Assembly: GCF_000212735.1 (NCBI RefSeq)
Contig: NC_015510.1
Span: 1,116,001-1,180,000 of the forward strand
Reading direction: 5' to 3'
Length of the DNA: 64,000 nucleotides
Source: Haliscomenobacter hydrossis DSM 1100
GTDB taxonomy: Bacteria > Bacteroidota > Bacteroidia > Chitinophagales > Saprospiraceae
Shown: in pieces, positions 32,534 to 41,980 of the stretch
Layout of the letters: each line of letters begins with the position of its first letter
How positions within the stretch are numbered: the first letter of the stretch is position 1
Program-made: the position numbers and the translations under genes
Notes under the pieces: generated by a model
Database searches by the model: none
What the model saw: only the letters and a program-made list of their open reading frames with translations
Told to the model about the DNA's origin: nothing

Positions 32534-33247
32534 ATGGACCCGAATGCCGGAGAACGGCCTCTTACCAGTCAATTTTTTACCGAAGGTGCTGTACTACTCG
32601 TAGACAAACCGCAAGGCTGGACTTCTTTTGACGTCGTCAACAAAATTCGCGGAAAAATCCGGAGTCTCTTCCAACTCAAAAACATCAAAGTAGGCCACGC
32701 GGGCACCCTCGACCCTATGGCCACCGGCCTGCTCATTGTCTGCACCGGTAAAGACACCAAACGCATCAACGAATACCAGGATCGACCCAAGGAATACACC
32801 GGCACCATCACTTTTGGTGCCACCACTCCTTCCTACGACGCCGAAACGGAAATCGATGCCAGCTACCCCACCGAGCACATCACGCCGGAATTGCTGGAAA
32901 ATGCCCGTCAGAAATTTCTCGGCGAAATTGAACAAGTTCCCCCCATGTTTTCGGCCATCAAGGTAGACGGGCAACCCCTCTACAAAATGGCCCGCAAAGG
33001 CGAAAGCATCAAGGTGGAGGCGCGCAAAGTGCACATCTACACCATGGAATTCACCCGCATTGAACTTCCGGAAGTGGATTTTCGGGTGGAGTGCAGCAAA
33101 GGGACGTACATCCGCTCACTGGCTTTTGACTTGGGCAAAGCAGTAAAAAGTGGTGCTTATCTGAGCGCACTGCGGCGGACGAAAATCGGGGAATTTGAGG
33201 TGGATAAAGCGAAAAGTGTGAGTGAGTGGGTGGAGTGGATGGAGTAG
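32534..33247 (+). CDS. truB: tRNA pseudouridine(55) synthase TruB
   Basis: This 237-residue protein has the TruB signatures: [12 protein letters not shown] (about 23-34), the catalytic Asp60 in [12 protein letters not shown], Gln-Val-Pro-Pro-Met-Phe-Ser-Ala and [10 protein letters not shown]. It converts U55 to pseudouridine in the T loop of tRNAs. The length is short, as in forms lacking a C-terminal PUA domain. It is the last member of the ftsX-DUF3098-uppP-truB block and converges with the secreted hydrolase gene. Confidence 0.95.
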   Translation: MDPNAGERPLTSQFFTEGAVLLVDKPQGWTSFDVVNKIRGKIRSLFQLKNIKVGHAGTLDPMATGLLIVCTGKDTKRINEYQDRPKEYTGTITFGATTPSYDAETEIDASYPTEHITPELLENARQKFLGEIEQVPPMFSAIKVDGQPLYKMARKGESIKVEARKVHIYTMEFTRIELPEVDFRVECSKGTYIRSLAFDLGKAVKSGAYLSALRRTKIGEFEVDKAKSVSEWVEWME

Positions 33248-33338
33248 GTTTTTGGGGGGGGGGAGCCTTGCCAAAAAATTAAGAAAAGATGCCGAGAGGG
33301 AAAAGAAGCTAGATGTGAGCCGGGCTGTGCTTGCACGC

Positions 33339-33431
33339 CCCGCCGTTGAAACGGCGGGTTACAAGATGATATATGCGATTTTATGTCATTTTTTTGGACA
33401 TCACACAGATTTTCCGTGAAAAATCTGTGTG
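33339..33431. terminator. Hairpins between convergent truB and hydrolase genes
   Basis: Two stems lie in this 194-nt convergent gap. CCCGCCGTT/AACGGCGGG (33339-33358) has a very tight loop. CACACAGATTTT/AAAAATCTGTGTG (33402-33431) has a 5-nt loop, ends 10 nt before the hydrolase stop and can serve both strands because of its A and T runs. A bidirectional terminator function is likely. Confidence 0.6.
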
Positions 33432-33441
33432 CTCATCCCCA

Positions 33442-34500
33442 TCAGGGTACCCACACCTCCATCTCCTTCACCTTTTTCCCATCCGCCCAGGTTCCCAGCG
33501 ACTTCTGCTGTTCCGTTCCGCCAAAAACAAAGTCACAGTTTTCTCCAGCCCGCACACAATCGAGCAGGGCATCGCCCCATTTCCAAAAACCATAATAGTC
33601 TACCTGATTGGTCACCCCTACCATATAACTGCGGTAGATCGTCGGGTTGCGCATGCCATTGTCAAACGCTTCATCCAGACTGTAACAGGCATTGTGGTGG
33701 GCTTTGATCGCGGGACTGCCATGATCATCGGCATTGAGCTTCAAAAAATTGCGTGTGGTTGTATTGACTGCCGTATTAAAAATAGTGCGTTGAAAGGATT
33801 CCTTCACCACATGGTCGTCGTTGCTGTTGACGATGAGCAGTTTGGTATCCGTGGGCATTTGGCGGTAATCGTCCAGTTTGGCCCCGTTCATGGGCCCGGT
33901 GCCCGGTGCACAAAGCAACAACCCCTTGGGCTGCGGGATGCCGTATTTTTTGTATTTCACCCCCAGGTAAGCCGAAATTGCCCCACCGTAAGAATGCCCA
34001 ATCATCACCAGGGGACCATCAATAGGGCGCACGTGATCTCCGGTTTGTAAATCCTCCAAGGCATCCCGGATTCCCTTGGCCGCATTTTGGGCAAAATGTT
34101 CCGTAGGCGTCGTCCACATGTCGTGCTGATAACGGGGAAAAATGACGATGTTTCCTTTGCGCACCAAGTGCCGAATCCAGCCCCCGTAAGCCATTGGGTT
34201 AAGGGCGGCATACCCGTGCATAAACACCACCACATGTGCAGAATCCGGACGTGGATTGGCGGGTTCAAACAACCAGTATCCATCCGTTTTTTGGGCAGAA
34301 TCCTGCATGATGACCTCGGCGTGTGCATAGTTTGAGCCGCCAGGACCACTGAGCGGTTGAGCTGAGGCAGCGGGACCATCGGCTTTGCGATTGGAAACAC
34401 CCAGGATGCCAACCACCAAGACGCTACTGAGCATCATGCGCCGCGTCCAGGGCCCCATGCGGGGAAATTCAAACTTATTTATGCCTCGTTTAAAACTCAT
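33442..34500 (-). CDS. Exported alpha/beta hydrolase
   Basis: From the ATG at 34500 (preceded by AAAGGAAA, a rare good ribosome site here) the protein has 352 residues. The N-terminus is Arg-rich with a Thr-Arg-Arg-Met-Met motif before a hydrophobic segment (about 22-36), suggesting export, possibly by Tat. The alpha/beta hydrolase core has Phe-Met-His-Gly-Tyr (oxyanion region, about 93-97), the nucleophile elbow Gly-His-Ser170-Tyr-Gly-Gly, Asn-Ser-Asn-Asp-Asp-His (acid) and Asp-Asp-His-Gly-Ser-Pro. It resembles dienelactone-hydrolase/PET-hydrolase-like proteins of unknown substrate. It stands alone. A longer ORF start at 34575 is unlikely. Confidence 0.75.
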   Translation of the reverse strand: MSFKRGINKFEFPRMGPWTRRMMLSSVLVVGILGVSNRKADGPAASAQPLSGPGGSNYAHAEVIMQDSAQKTDGYWLFEPANPRPDSAHVVVFMHGYAALNPMAYGGWIRHLVRKGNIVIFPRYQHDMWTTPTEHFAQNAAKGIRDALEDLQTGDHVRPIDGPLVMIGHSYGGAISAYLGVKYKKYGIPQPKGLLLCAPGTGPMNGAKLDDYRQMPTDTKLLIVNSNDDHVVKESFQRTIFNTAVNTTTRNFLKLNADDHGSPAIKAHHNACYSLDEAFDNGMRNPTIYRSYMVGVTNQVDYYGFWKWGDALLDCVRAGENCDFVFGGTEQQKSLGTWADGKKVKEMEVWVP

Positions 34501-34617
34501 TTTCCTTTTTTTGCATCCATTGGATGACATTAAAACGCTTTTTCCCCTAAAACCTGATGCAGGAACACAAATCATCCTGCGAAAAACTTACTTTTACCGC
34601 AAATTGAAGAATTCCTG

Positions 34618-35658
34618 ATGCCAGATTTTCAACAGACCGTTGGTGTAGTCGGGGCCGGTACCTTTGGAACCGCCATTGCCAACTTGTTATCCCGCAGAGT
34701 CGACGTACTATTATACAGCCGAAACCCGGATACGGTTGAACGCATCAATCGGGAACGGCAAAATTTTGGCATCAACCTGTCTCCACGCATCAATGCCATC
34801 GGCAATGTACAAGAACTGGTAGAAAAATGCACCTTGATTTTCCCAGTAGTCCCTTCGGATGGTTTTCGCAGCACCATGACCCGTTTGGGGCCACACCTGC
34901 GTCCGTACCATATCCTCATCCACGGCACCAAGGGTTTTGACGTACAAGGCATCACGCCCGCACAAATGGACGAGGGACTTCTGGAGCCCCAGCACGTCAG
35001 CACCATGAGCCAGGTGATCACCCAGGAAACGGTGGTGCGCCGCGTCGGTTGCCTCTCCGGGCCCAACCTCGCTACCGAAATTCTGGAAGGTCAGCCCACG
35101 GCTACGGTAATTGGCAGCGTGTATGAGGAAGTGATCGAATTGGGCAAAAAAGTGCTCTCTTCGGATGCTTTCCACGTTTTTGGCAACAACGATATTCTGG
35201 GGGCAGAACTTGCCGGAGCCTTAAAAAACATCATCGCCATTGGTTCTGGCATCTTGCGTGGACGCGGCCTGGGCAAAAACCTGCAAGCCATGCTCATCAC
35301 CCGTGGTTTGATGGAAATGGCGCGTTTTGGCCAAGCCATGGGCAGCACCAACTCGGCTTTTTTTGGCACAGCGGGCATTGGCGACCTGGTTGCTACGGCG
35401 ACCAGCAAAAACAGCCGCAACTTCACTTTTGGTTTTCGCCTGGGAAAAGGGGAAAAGATGGCGGACATTGAAGCCACCATGCCCGAATTGGCCGAAGGTG
35501 TTCGTACCCTGAAAATTACCTGGCATTTGGCAAATTATTATAAATTGCGCCTGCCCATTACCCAGATGTTGTACAACATCGTCTTTGACGGCTATAACAT
35601 CGACAAAGCAATAAAATTTTTGATCACCTATCCATACGATGTTGACGTGGATTTTTAA
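34618..35658 (+). CDS. gpsA: NAD(P)-dependent glycerol-3-phosphate dehydrogenase
   Basis: This 346-residue protein has the nucleotide-binding motif Gly12-Ala-Gly-Thr-Phe-Gly17, the substrate-site segment Gly-Thr-Lys-Gly (about 103-106), Ser-Gly-Pro-Asn-Leu-Ala (about 147-152), Ala-Leu-Lys-Asn-Ile-Ile-Ala-Ile-Gly-Ser-Gly with the catalytic lysine, and Gly-Thr-Ala-Gly-Ile-Gly-Asp-Leu. These are the GpsA signatures. The enzyme reduces dihydroxyacetone phosphate to sn-glycerol 3-phosphate for phospholipid synthesis. The length is normal. It is followed after 35 nt by the YfhO-like gene and is divergent from the hydrolase gene. Confidence 0.95.
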   Translation: MPDFQQTVGVVGAGTFGTAIANLLSRRVDVLLYSRNPDTVERINRERQNFGINLSPRINAIGNVQELVEKCTLIFPVVPSDGFRSTMTRLGPHLRPYHILIHGTKGFDVQGITPAQMDEGLLEPQHVSTMSQVITQETVVRRVGCLSGPNLATEILEGQPTATVIGSVYEEVIELGKKVLSSDAFHVFGNNDILGAELAGALKNIIAIGSGILRGRGLGKNLQAMLITRGLMEMARFGQAMGSTNSAFFGTAGIGDLVATATSKNSRNFTFGFRLGKGEKMADIEATMPELAEGVRTLKITWHLANYYKLRLPITQMLYNIVFDGYNIDKAIKFLITYPYDVDVDF

Positions 35659-35693
35659 TTCTACGGTCAGCAAGCTTAAAAATTAGCACTTAC

Positions 35694-38252
35694 ATGAACC
35701 ATCTGATCAAACGACTCATTCCTCACCTGATTGCCGTAGCCATTTTTGTGGGTGTATCGGCCTTTTATTTTGCGCCTCAACTCTCTGGCAAAGTAATGAG
35801 CCAAAGTGACATCGTGCAAGTAACCGCGATGATGAAGGAAATGAACGATTATAGCCAAAAAGAAGGCCGTATGCCCCTGTGGACCAACAACATGTTTGGG
35901 GGTATGCCCACCTATCAGATCGCCAGCGTACGCGCAGGCAACCAAACCGGCTTGTTCGACAACTTACTCCAATTGTACATTCCCCGTCCTATCGGGCGCT
36001 TCATCTCCGCCATGCTGGCCTTTTACCTCTTGATGGTGGTACTCGGAGTCAATCGTTGGGTGGGCATCATTGGGGCCATTGCCTTTGGACTCACCACCAA
36101 CAACCTGGTGCTTTTTGAGGCTGGACACACCTCCAAGCTAGGGGCCATTGCTTACATGCCTTTGCTGGCCGCTGGTTTATTGCTGGCGTTTCGGGATAAA
36201 AAATACCTAGCGGGGGCCTTGCTATTTGGCTTGGGCTCGGCATTACAATTGTGGGTCAACCACGTCCAGATGACTTATTACCTGTTGCTGACGATGCTCA
36301 TTTTTGGGGTAGCCCAATTGATACATTCCATCCGCCATGGAGAATTGCTGCATTTTGCCAAAGCTGCGGCCCTGGTCATTGTTGCTGGTTTAATCGGAAT
36401 TGGCACGGGAGCTTCCAATCTGCTGACTACCCTGGAATACAAAGAGGCAACGATGCGGGGTACCAAAATTCTGACTCCAGCTCCAGGCACACCTGCGGCA
36501 CTAAAACCGGCACCAAAGGAAGGTCTTGAGTTCGACTATGCAACCCAGTGGAGCAACAACACCGTAGACCTTTTGGCAACACTGATTCCCGGTGCTGCCG
36601 GAGGAAGCAATGCCGAACCCGTTGACGCCGACTCCAAAAGTGTCGCCACTTTGCTGGCAAAAGGATATCAGGGTACAACCGACTTACAACTGCCTTTGTA
36701 TTGGGGGGGATTGCCCTTCACCAGTGGACCCAATTATTTAGGGGCAATTGCTCTATTTTTGTTCGTATTCGGTTTATTTACGGTCAAAGGCCCCGTGAAA
36801 TGGTGGCTGGGACTGGGTGTCTTGTTTACCATGATTTTATCCTTGGGTAAAAATGACGGCGGACTCAATAAGGCCCTGTTTGAAACCCTGCCATTGTTCA
36901 ATTCATTCCGCGCACCCAGCTCAGTACTGAGCGTTACCGCGTTTTTGGTTCCCATGTTGGGCTTTTTAGCGCTGGGACAAGTGTTGAAATCGGATGAAGA
37001 CCCCAAGCAGTTGTTGCGAAAACTCTGGATTTCAGCTGGTCTGACCGGAGGAGTCGCGTTGGTTTTTGCGCTGATTGGAGGTTCATTCTTCAGCTTTACC
37101 AGTGCAGCCGATGGCAATCTGGCGGGTTACGGTTTGGACGCTCCCAGTATAGTAGCCGACCGCAAAGCTTTATTCAGCAGCGATTCCTGGCGGAGTTTTT
37201 TACTGATTGCGCTTTGTGCTGGCTTGATCTGGGCCTGGGTGACTCAAAAAATCAATAGCACCATTGCCTTGGTTGGTATCGGCTTGCTCACCATGTTTGA
37301 CGTGTGGGGCGTGGGGCGTCGTTACGTCAACACCGCCAGTTTTGTGTCAAAAACGGAGTATCAGCAAAACAACTTCCAGGCTCGTCCGGTCGATCTGGAA
37401 ATCATCAACAAAGAAAAGGACTTGTACTACCGCGTACACGAGATCAAACCCGATGCGTTCCAATGGGCGATGACGTCGTACTTCCACAAAACCGTCGGTG
37501 GCTACAACCCTGCCAAAATGCAGCGTTACAATGACCTGATTGAGCAACACCTGAGCCAGGGCAATCGCAAGGTTTTGGACATGCTCAATACCAAGTATTT
37601 CATCGTCACTCCCGAAGGTCAACAGCCCATTTCGCAAATCAACCCTGGTGCACTTGGCAATGCCTGGTTTGTAGATACGCTCTTGATTGCCGAGTCCAAC
37701 AACATTGAAATAGCAGCGCTCAATGCCTTCTATCCTGATTCTCAAGCCATCGTACATCAGGAATTCAATAATTACATCAAAGGCTTTGATGTCAAAAAGG
37801 AAGGCAGTATTAAGCTCAGCAGCTATCATCCGGAAAAACTGAAATACCAAAGCGATAGCCCCAGTGAGCAATTTGCGGTGTTTTCTGAAATGTGGTATGG
37901 CCCCAACAAGGGTTGGAATGCCTACATTGATGGCAAACCCGCCGAACACATCCGGGTGAACTACGCATTGCGTGGCATGCGGGTGCCTGCGGGCAAACAC
38001 GAAATTGAATACCGCTTCGAACCCGCTTCTTTTGCCAAGGGGAAAACCATTTCCGGCGCTTCTTCTGTTGTTTTGATCCTCGGCGTACTGGGCATTGTTG
38101 GCACGAGTTTATGGAATTTCATCAAAAACCCTCCGGCAGAAGAACCAAAACCGGAACCACGCCCAAGGTCACAACCAACCCAACCAGCCGCACCAGTGAC
38201 GCGCAAACCTACAGGCACTGATCGCCGAGATCCGAAGAAAAAGAAACGGTAA
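35694..38252 (+). CDS. YfhO-family large membrane protein
   Basis: This 852-residue protein has about 12 membrane spans in the first ~560 residues and one near 785-805, with a periplasmic domain of about 200 residues between. An early loop contains Phe-Gly-Gly-Met-Pro-Thr-Tyr-Gln, characteristic of Bacteroidota YfhO-like proteins. The C-terminus is a Pro/Arg/Lys-rich cytoplasmic tail. YfhO in Bacillus is a glycosyltransferase-like protein (GT-C fold) needed to glycosylate lipoteichoic acid, so a sugar-transfer role at the membrane is plausible but not shown. The start ATG is 35 nt after gpsA, and co-transcription is likely. A palindrome follows. Confidence 0.85.
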   Translation: MNHLIKRLIPHLIAVAIFVGVSAFYFAPQLSGKVMSQSDIVQVTAMMKEMNDYSQKEGRMPLWTNNMFGGMPTYQIASVRAGNQTGLFDNLLQLYIPRPIGRFISAMLAFYLLMVVLGVNRWVGIIGAIAFGLTTNNLVLFEAGHTSKLGAIAYMPLLAAGLLLAFRDKKYLAGALLFGLGSALQLWVNHVQMTYYLLLTMLIFGVAQLIHSIRHGELLHFAKAAALVIVAGLIGIGTGASNLLTTLEYKEATMRGTKILTPAPGTPAALKPAPKEGLEFDYATQWSNNTVDLLATLIPGAAGGSNAEPVDADSKSVATLLAKGYQGTTDLQLPLYWGGLPFTSGPNYLGAIALFLFVFGLFTVKGPVKWWLGLGVLFTMILSLGKNDGGLNKALFETLPLFNSFRAPSSVLSVTAFLVPMLGFLALGQVLKSDEDPKQLLRKLWISAGLTGGVALVFALIGGSFFSFTSAADGNLAGYGLDAPSIVADRKALFSSDSWRSFLLIALCAGLIWAWVTQKINSTIALVGIGLLTMFDVWGVGRRYVNTASFVSKTEYQQNNFQARPVDLEIINKEKDLYYRVHEIKPDAFQWAMTSYFHKTVGGYNPAKMQRYNDLIEQHLSQGNRKVLDMLNTKYFIVTPEGQQPISQINPGALGNAWFVDTLLIAESNNIEIAALNAFYPDSQAIVHQEFNNYIKGFDVKKEGSIKLSSYHPEKLKYQSDSPSEQFAVFSEMWYGPNKGWNAYIDGKPAEHIRVNYALRGMRVPAGKHEIEYRFEPASFAKGKTISGASSVVLILGVLGIVGTSLWNFIKNPPAEEPKPEPRPRSQPTQPAAPVTRKPTGTDRRDPKKKKR

Positions 38253-38310
38253 GGACAAAAGCATCCTTATTTAGGCTATAGCAATCTTTGAAAATTGTGC
38301 TTTGTTTACA

Positions 38311-38430
38311 GACCCCCGACCCCTAAAGGGGAGTACATCATACGTTAAGTCAATAATCTACCTTTTTTCGAGCGAGAGGTAAGGTTTTTTACTTACCGAA
38401 AATGGACCCCCCTTTAGGGGTCGGGGGTTC
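38311..38430. repeat. Inverted repeat with GACCCCCGACCCCTAAAGGGG arms
   Basis: The left arm 38311-38331 and right arm 38407-38430 are complements. Each contains the self-complementary CCCCTAAAGGGG or CCCCTTTAGGGG, so alternative folds exist. The loop is about 75 nt and AT-rich, with a smaller GGTAAG/CTTACC stem near 38378-38396. It starts 59 nt after the YfhO-like gene. Elements of this text (CCCCGACCCCTAAAGGGG) are familiar from other Bacteroidota genomes from memory. Confidence 0.85.
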
Positions 38431-38494
38431 TGGGAAACAGGCTACCACAACCATACGATTCATACCAACGTTAATTGGTAAATAGATCCTGACA

Positions 38495-40525
38495 ATGCAA
38501 TTTTTATACCCGACTTTTTTGTGGGCACTTACCGCCTTGGCCATCCCGGTGATCTTGCACCTGTTTTATTTTCGGCGGTTTAAAAAAGTGTACTTCACCA
38601 ACGTGCGCTTCCTCAAGGAAGTAAAGGACGAGACCAGCATGCGCTCCAAACTGCGCAATCTCCTGGTGTTGGCGGCGCGTTTATTGGCAATTTTGTTTCT
38701 TGTTCTGGCTTTTGCCCAGCCCTTCATTCCCCAAAAAGGTGAGGTCAAAAAAGGCATTAAGGCGGTCAGTGTATACATCGACAATTCCTTCAGCATGAGT
38801 GCAGCCAGTCAGGATGTTCCTTTGCTGGAGAAAGCCAAACAACGGGCCAGAGAAATTGTCAGCGCCCACGGCCCGGAGGATCGTTTTCAAATTTTGAGCA
38901 ACGAATTCAGTGGCAGACAGCAGCGCCTGGTCAATCGGGAAGATGCGCTGGCCATGATTGAAGAAATTGTGTTAGGGCCCGAAGTACAAGTCATGTCAAA
39001 AGTGCTTGCTCGCCAAAAACAAGCCTTGTCTTTGGCCAAAACCGACAACCTGGCTTCGTACCTCATTTCCGACTTTCAACGGAGTGTAACCGACCTGACT
39101 ACTTATCAAGACAGCCTCTTGCCCCTCAACCTGATTCCACTCCAATCGGTACAAGAGAAAAACATCAGCATCGATACCGTATGGTTTGAAGCACCAGTGC
39201 GCATGGCCAATCAAACCACACCGCTCTTTATCAAAATCCACAACCACAGTACTACCCCGGTTGAAAATGCCCGGGTATCCCTAAAATACGGCAACGAAAT
39301 CAAGCCCCTCGGATCGCTCAGCGTTGGGCCAGGCGCCGACCGCACCGATACGGTCAACATCACCATTTCAGGTACTGGCTGGCAACGCGCCGAAGTAACC
39401 CTGACCGACTACCCGATTCAATTCGACGATCAATATTTTTTCAGTTTTTTTGTTGCTGATGAAATCAAAGTGTTGTCCATCAACGATGCCACCCCCAATC
39501 GTTACTTACAAGCAGCGGTAAATGGCTTGCCTTATTTTAAGTTGACCGATGTCAACAGCCAGAGTCTGGATTATTCCAAATTTGTGGACTATCAGTTGAT
39601 TATCCTGAACGACCTGGCCAATGTATCCACCGGGATGGGTGCTGAACTCAAAGAATACATCGACAACGGTGGCAATGTGCTGTTGTTTCCCGGCCGCAAT
39701 GCGAACCTGGGTACATACGCCACTTTTCTGCAAAGTTTTCCCGCCAATCCACCGCAATCCTTTGAACAGGTCAGTCGGATCGTAGGGGAAGTCAACCAGG
39801 CTGAATTCATCTTCAAAGATGTCTTTCTCAATAAAAGTGCCAACCTGCGTTTACCTTCCACCCAGGGAAACTATACGTTTGGTCGTTTTAATTCCCGCGC
39901 AGAGGAACAATTGTTGTCGTACCGCGATGGCAATCCTTACCTGTCCAAATACAAACAGGGCAAAGGCAATCTCTACGTTTGTGCCGCTCCCTTGGCCCAG
40001 GAGTTCAACAACCTGGTCAACAATGGGGAAATCTTCGTACCCATGTTGTACAAAATGGCCATTTCAGCCGGTACAGATCCGCGCATCGCCTACACCATTG
40101 GCCGCGATGAATTACTCGAAGCAGATCACCAGGCCAACAGCGCCGAGATCGTATACAAAATGAAAGGGGAAGGAGGTGAATTCATTCCCGAACAAAGAGC
40201 CGTAGGGGCCAAGGTATTTCTGACCATGAACGGACAGGTAAAAAAATCGGGCTTTTATGATCTTTTCCTCAATCCCGGCCAGGTCAATCACGGTTACGCA
40301 TTCAATTACAACCGTCGGGAATCGGCTCTGCAATACTTTAGCCCCGAAGAACTTACCGAACGTTTGGGCGAGCTGGTCAACATCATTTCCGCTTTGGATA
40401 CGGCGGTACTCACCGCACAAATTGAAGAAGACAATCGTGGCACCGTATTGTGGCGTTGGTGTATTATTTTAGCTTTGCTTTTTTTAGGTATTGAGATACT
40501 TTTGCTGCGATTTTGGAAAGTGTAA
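38495..40525 (+). CDS. BatA/VWA-domain membrane protein
   Basis: This 676-residue protein starts with the double-span BatA module (spans about 5-22 and 58-76, with Phe-Tyr-Phe-Arg-Arg-Phe-Lys-Lys-Val between). A von Willebrand A domain follows, whose MIDAS begins Tyr-Ile-Asp-Asn-Ser-Phe-Ser-Met-Ser (DxSxS). A long beta-rich periplasmic region (about 230-640) and a final span (about 652-672) complete it. Bat proteins were linked to aerotolerance in Bacteroides, and this large form is widespread in Bacteroidota envelopes. The molecular role is not known. It is followed immediately by a G/C-rich tandem repeat and the dihydroorotase-like gene. Confidence 0.85.
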   Translation: MQFLYPTFLWALTALAIPVILHLFYFRRFKKVYFTNVRFLKEVKDETSMRSKLRNLLVLAARLLAILFLVLAFAQPFIPQKGEVKKGIKAVSVYIDNSFSMSAASQDVPLLEKAKQRAREIVSAHGPEDRFQILSNEFSGRQQRLVNREDALAMIEEIVLGPEVQVMSKVLARQKQALSLAKTDNLASYLISDFQRSVTDLTTYQDSLLPLNLIPLQSVQEKNISIDTVWFEAPVRMANQTTPLFIKIHNHSTTPVENARVSLKYGNEIKPLGSLSVGPGADRTDTVNITISGTGWQRAEVTLTDYPIQFDDQYFFSFFVADEIKVLSINDATPNRYLQAAVNGLPYFKLTDVNSQSLDYSKFVDYQLIILNDLANVSTGMGAELKEYIDNGGNVLLFPGRNANLGTYATFLQSFPANPPQSFEQVSRIVGEVNQAEFIFKDVFLNKSANLRLPSTQGNYTFGRFNSRAEEQLLSYRDGNPYLSKYKQGKGNLYVCAAPLAQEFNNLVNNGEIFVPMLYKMAISAGTDPRIAYTIGRDELLEADHQANSAEIVYKMKGEGGEFIPEQRAVGAKVFLTMNGQVKKSGFYDLFLNPGQVNHGYAFNYNRRESALQYFSPEELTERLGELVNIISALDTAVLTAQIEEDNRGTVLWRWCIILALLFLGIEILLLRFWKV

Positions 40526-40529
40526 AAAA

Positions 40530-40690
40530 GGGTTCGGGGGTTCGTAGTTCGAAGGTTCGGGGTTATCGTCCACTGTTGAACCCCCGAACTACGAACCCCC
40601 GAACCCTCGAACCCCCGAACTACGAACCCCCGAACCCTCGAACCCCCGAACTACGAACCCCCGAACCCCCAAACCCCAAACCCCCAAACC
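40530..40690. repeat. 31-bp tandem repeat with an inverted copy, after the BatA gene
   Basis: Two perfect 31-bp units (40581-40611 and 40612-40642), each starting CCCCCGAACTACGAACCCCC, are followed by a partial third from 40643. An inverted copy of the same text (GGGTTCGGGGGTTCGTAGTTC) lies at 40530-40562. Loop about 18 nt. It starts 4 nt after the upstream stop and ends 8 nt before the next ATG. It is open in the frame of the downstream gene and would encode a Pro/Asn/Arg/Glu-rich extension, which I regard as an artefact. Confidence 0.9.
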
Positions 40691-40698
40691 CTCTAGCT

Positions 40699-41970
40699 AT
40701 GAATTTTCTGCTCCGTAAAGCCACCGTCATCGATCCCAATTCGCCGTACCACGGCAAGGTGGTGGATATTTTTATTGAAGGAGATAAAATCACTTCGATT
40801 GGATCCGAACTCAAGCGCAAAGCCGATCAGGTCATTGAAATAGAAGGCATTCATGTGTCTCCGGGTTGGGTCGATATTGGCGTACAAGTCGGTGATCCCG
40901 GCTTTGAACACCGGGAAGATTTGCGCTCGGTAAGCGCAGCGGCAGCCTCTGGTGGATTTACGGTCATTGGCGCACAGCCCAATACCTATCCCGTAGTCGA
41001 CGGCAAAACCGAAGTAGCCTACCTCGTACAACACAGTCGGGGCAAACTGGTCGACATCCTCCCCATTGCGGCCATCACTGCCAAATGCCAGGGCAAGGAC
41101 ATTACGGAAATGATCGACATGCACCATGCCGGAGCCATCGCTTTTTCCGACGGCAACCAGGCCATTGCCGACAATGGGATGATTCTGCGCGCCTTGGAAT
41201 ACGTCAAAGCTTTTGATGGCATCGTCATCAACCAGCCTTTGGATCGCACCCTGGCCTTTGAGGGTCAAATGCACGAGGGCGTGGTGAGCACCTCCCTGGG
41301 CATGAAAGGTATCCCCAACCTGGCCGAAGACCTCATGGTGCAGCGCGACATTTACCTGACCCAATACGCTGAATCACGCCTGCACCTGGCCAACTTGTCT
41401 TCACAATTTGCCGTAGAACTGGTGCGCCGGGCCAAAGCCAAAGGATTAAAGATCAGTTGCTCTGTTGCCGCGCTCAACCTCGCTTTTGATGATCGCGCAC
41501 TGGTAGAATTTGACAGCAACTTTAAAGTCCTCCCACCGCTGCGCAGCCACGAAGACATTGAAGCCCTGAAACAGGGTTTAAAAGATGGAACCATCGATCT
41601 GATTGGCTCCAACCACGTTCCGCTGGAAGAAGAAGCCAAAAAACTGGAGTTTCCATATGCTGATTTTGGGGCCATTGGCCTCGAAACTACTTATGCCTTG
41701 GTCAATACACATTTGGAAGGTGTCCTGTCTCAAACCGAATTAGTCGAAAAACTCGCCATTAATCCCCGAAGAATCTTCAACTTGGAGGAAATTACGGTGC
41801 GGGAAGGAGCAAAAGCCAATTTAACAGTGTTTCATCCCCACCAAACCTGGACTTTTGAAAGATCGCACATCTTTTCCAAGTCCAGTAACTCCCCCCTTCT
41901 GGGTAAGCGTTTGAAAGGTAAGGTGATTGGGGTAGTCAACAACGGATCGGCATTTATTAACCCTCATTAA
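40699..41970 (+). CDS. Dihydroorotase-like protein without the catalytic metal ligands
   Basis: The ATG at 40699 gives 423 residues of amidohydrolase fold, closest to class I dihydroorotase: Pro-Gly-Trp-Val-Asp near the barrel start, Gln-Pro-Asn-Thr near residue 95, Phe-Ser-Asp-Gly, and Gly-Leu-Glu-Thr near the end. The HxH ligands are Gly61 and Gln63, the usual Arg after them is Gly65, and the late Asp-His-Ala-Pro is Asn305-His-Val-Pro. Thus metal binding and catalysis are unlikely. Such inactive PyrC relatives (like PyrX) can support aspartate transcarbamoylase or act elsewhere. No pyrimidine gene is adjacent. An in-frame extension through the tandem repeat is rejected. Confidence 0.85.
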   Translation: MNFLLRKATVIDPNSPYHGKVVDIFIEGDKITSIGSELKRKADQVIEIEGIHVSPGWVDIGVQVGDPGFEHREDLRSVSAAAASGGFTVIGAQPNTYPVVDGKTEVAYLVQHSRGKLVDILPIAAITAKCQGKDITEMIDMHHAGAIAFSDGNQAIADNGMILRALEYVKAFDGIVINQPLDRTLAFEGQMHEGVVSTSLGMKGIPNLAEDLMVQRDIYLTQYAESRLHLANLSSQFAVELVRRAKAKGLKISCSVAALNLAFDDRALVEFDSNFKVLPPLRSHEDIEALKQGLKDGTIDLIGSNHVPLEEEAKKLEFPYADFGAIGLETTYALVNTHLEGVLSQTELVEKLAINPRRIFNLEEITVREGAKANLTVFHPHQTWTFERSHIFSKSSNSPLLGKRLKGKVIGVVNNGSAFINPH

Positions 41971-41980
41971 ATTTTCGCAC

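Noticed and set aside
33222-33419. 65-residue frame overlapping the end of truB
   Set aside because: Starts inside truB and reads through hairpins; no protein character.
33373-34050. 225-residue plus-strand frame opposite the secreted hydrolase gene
   Set aside because: It runs antisense through the conserved hydrolase core and begins in a terminator hairpin.
40581-40666. 31-bp repeats considered as a CRISPR
   Set aside because: Repeats abut directly without spacers and have an inverted copy; they are tandem duplications.
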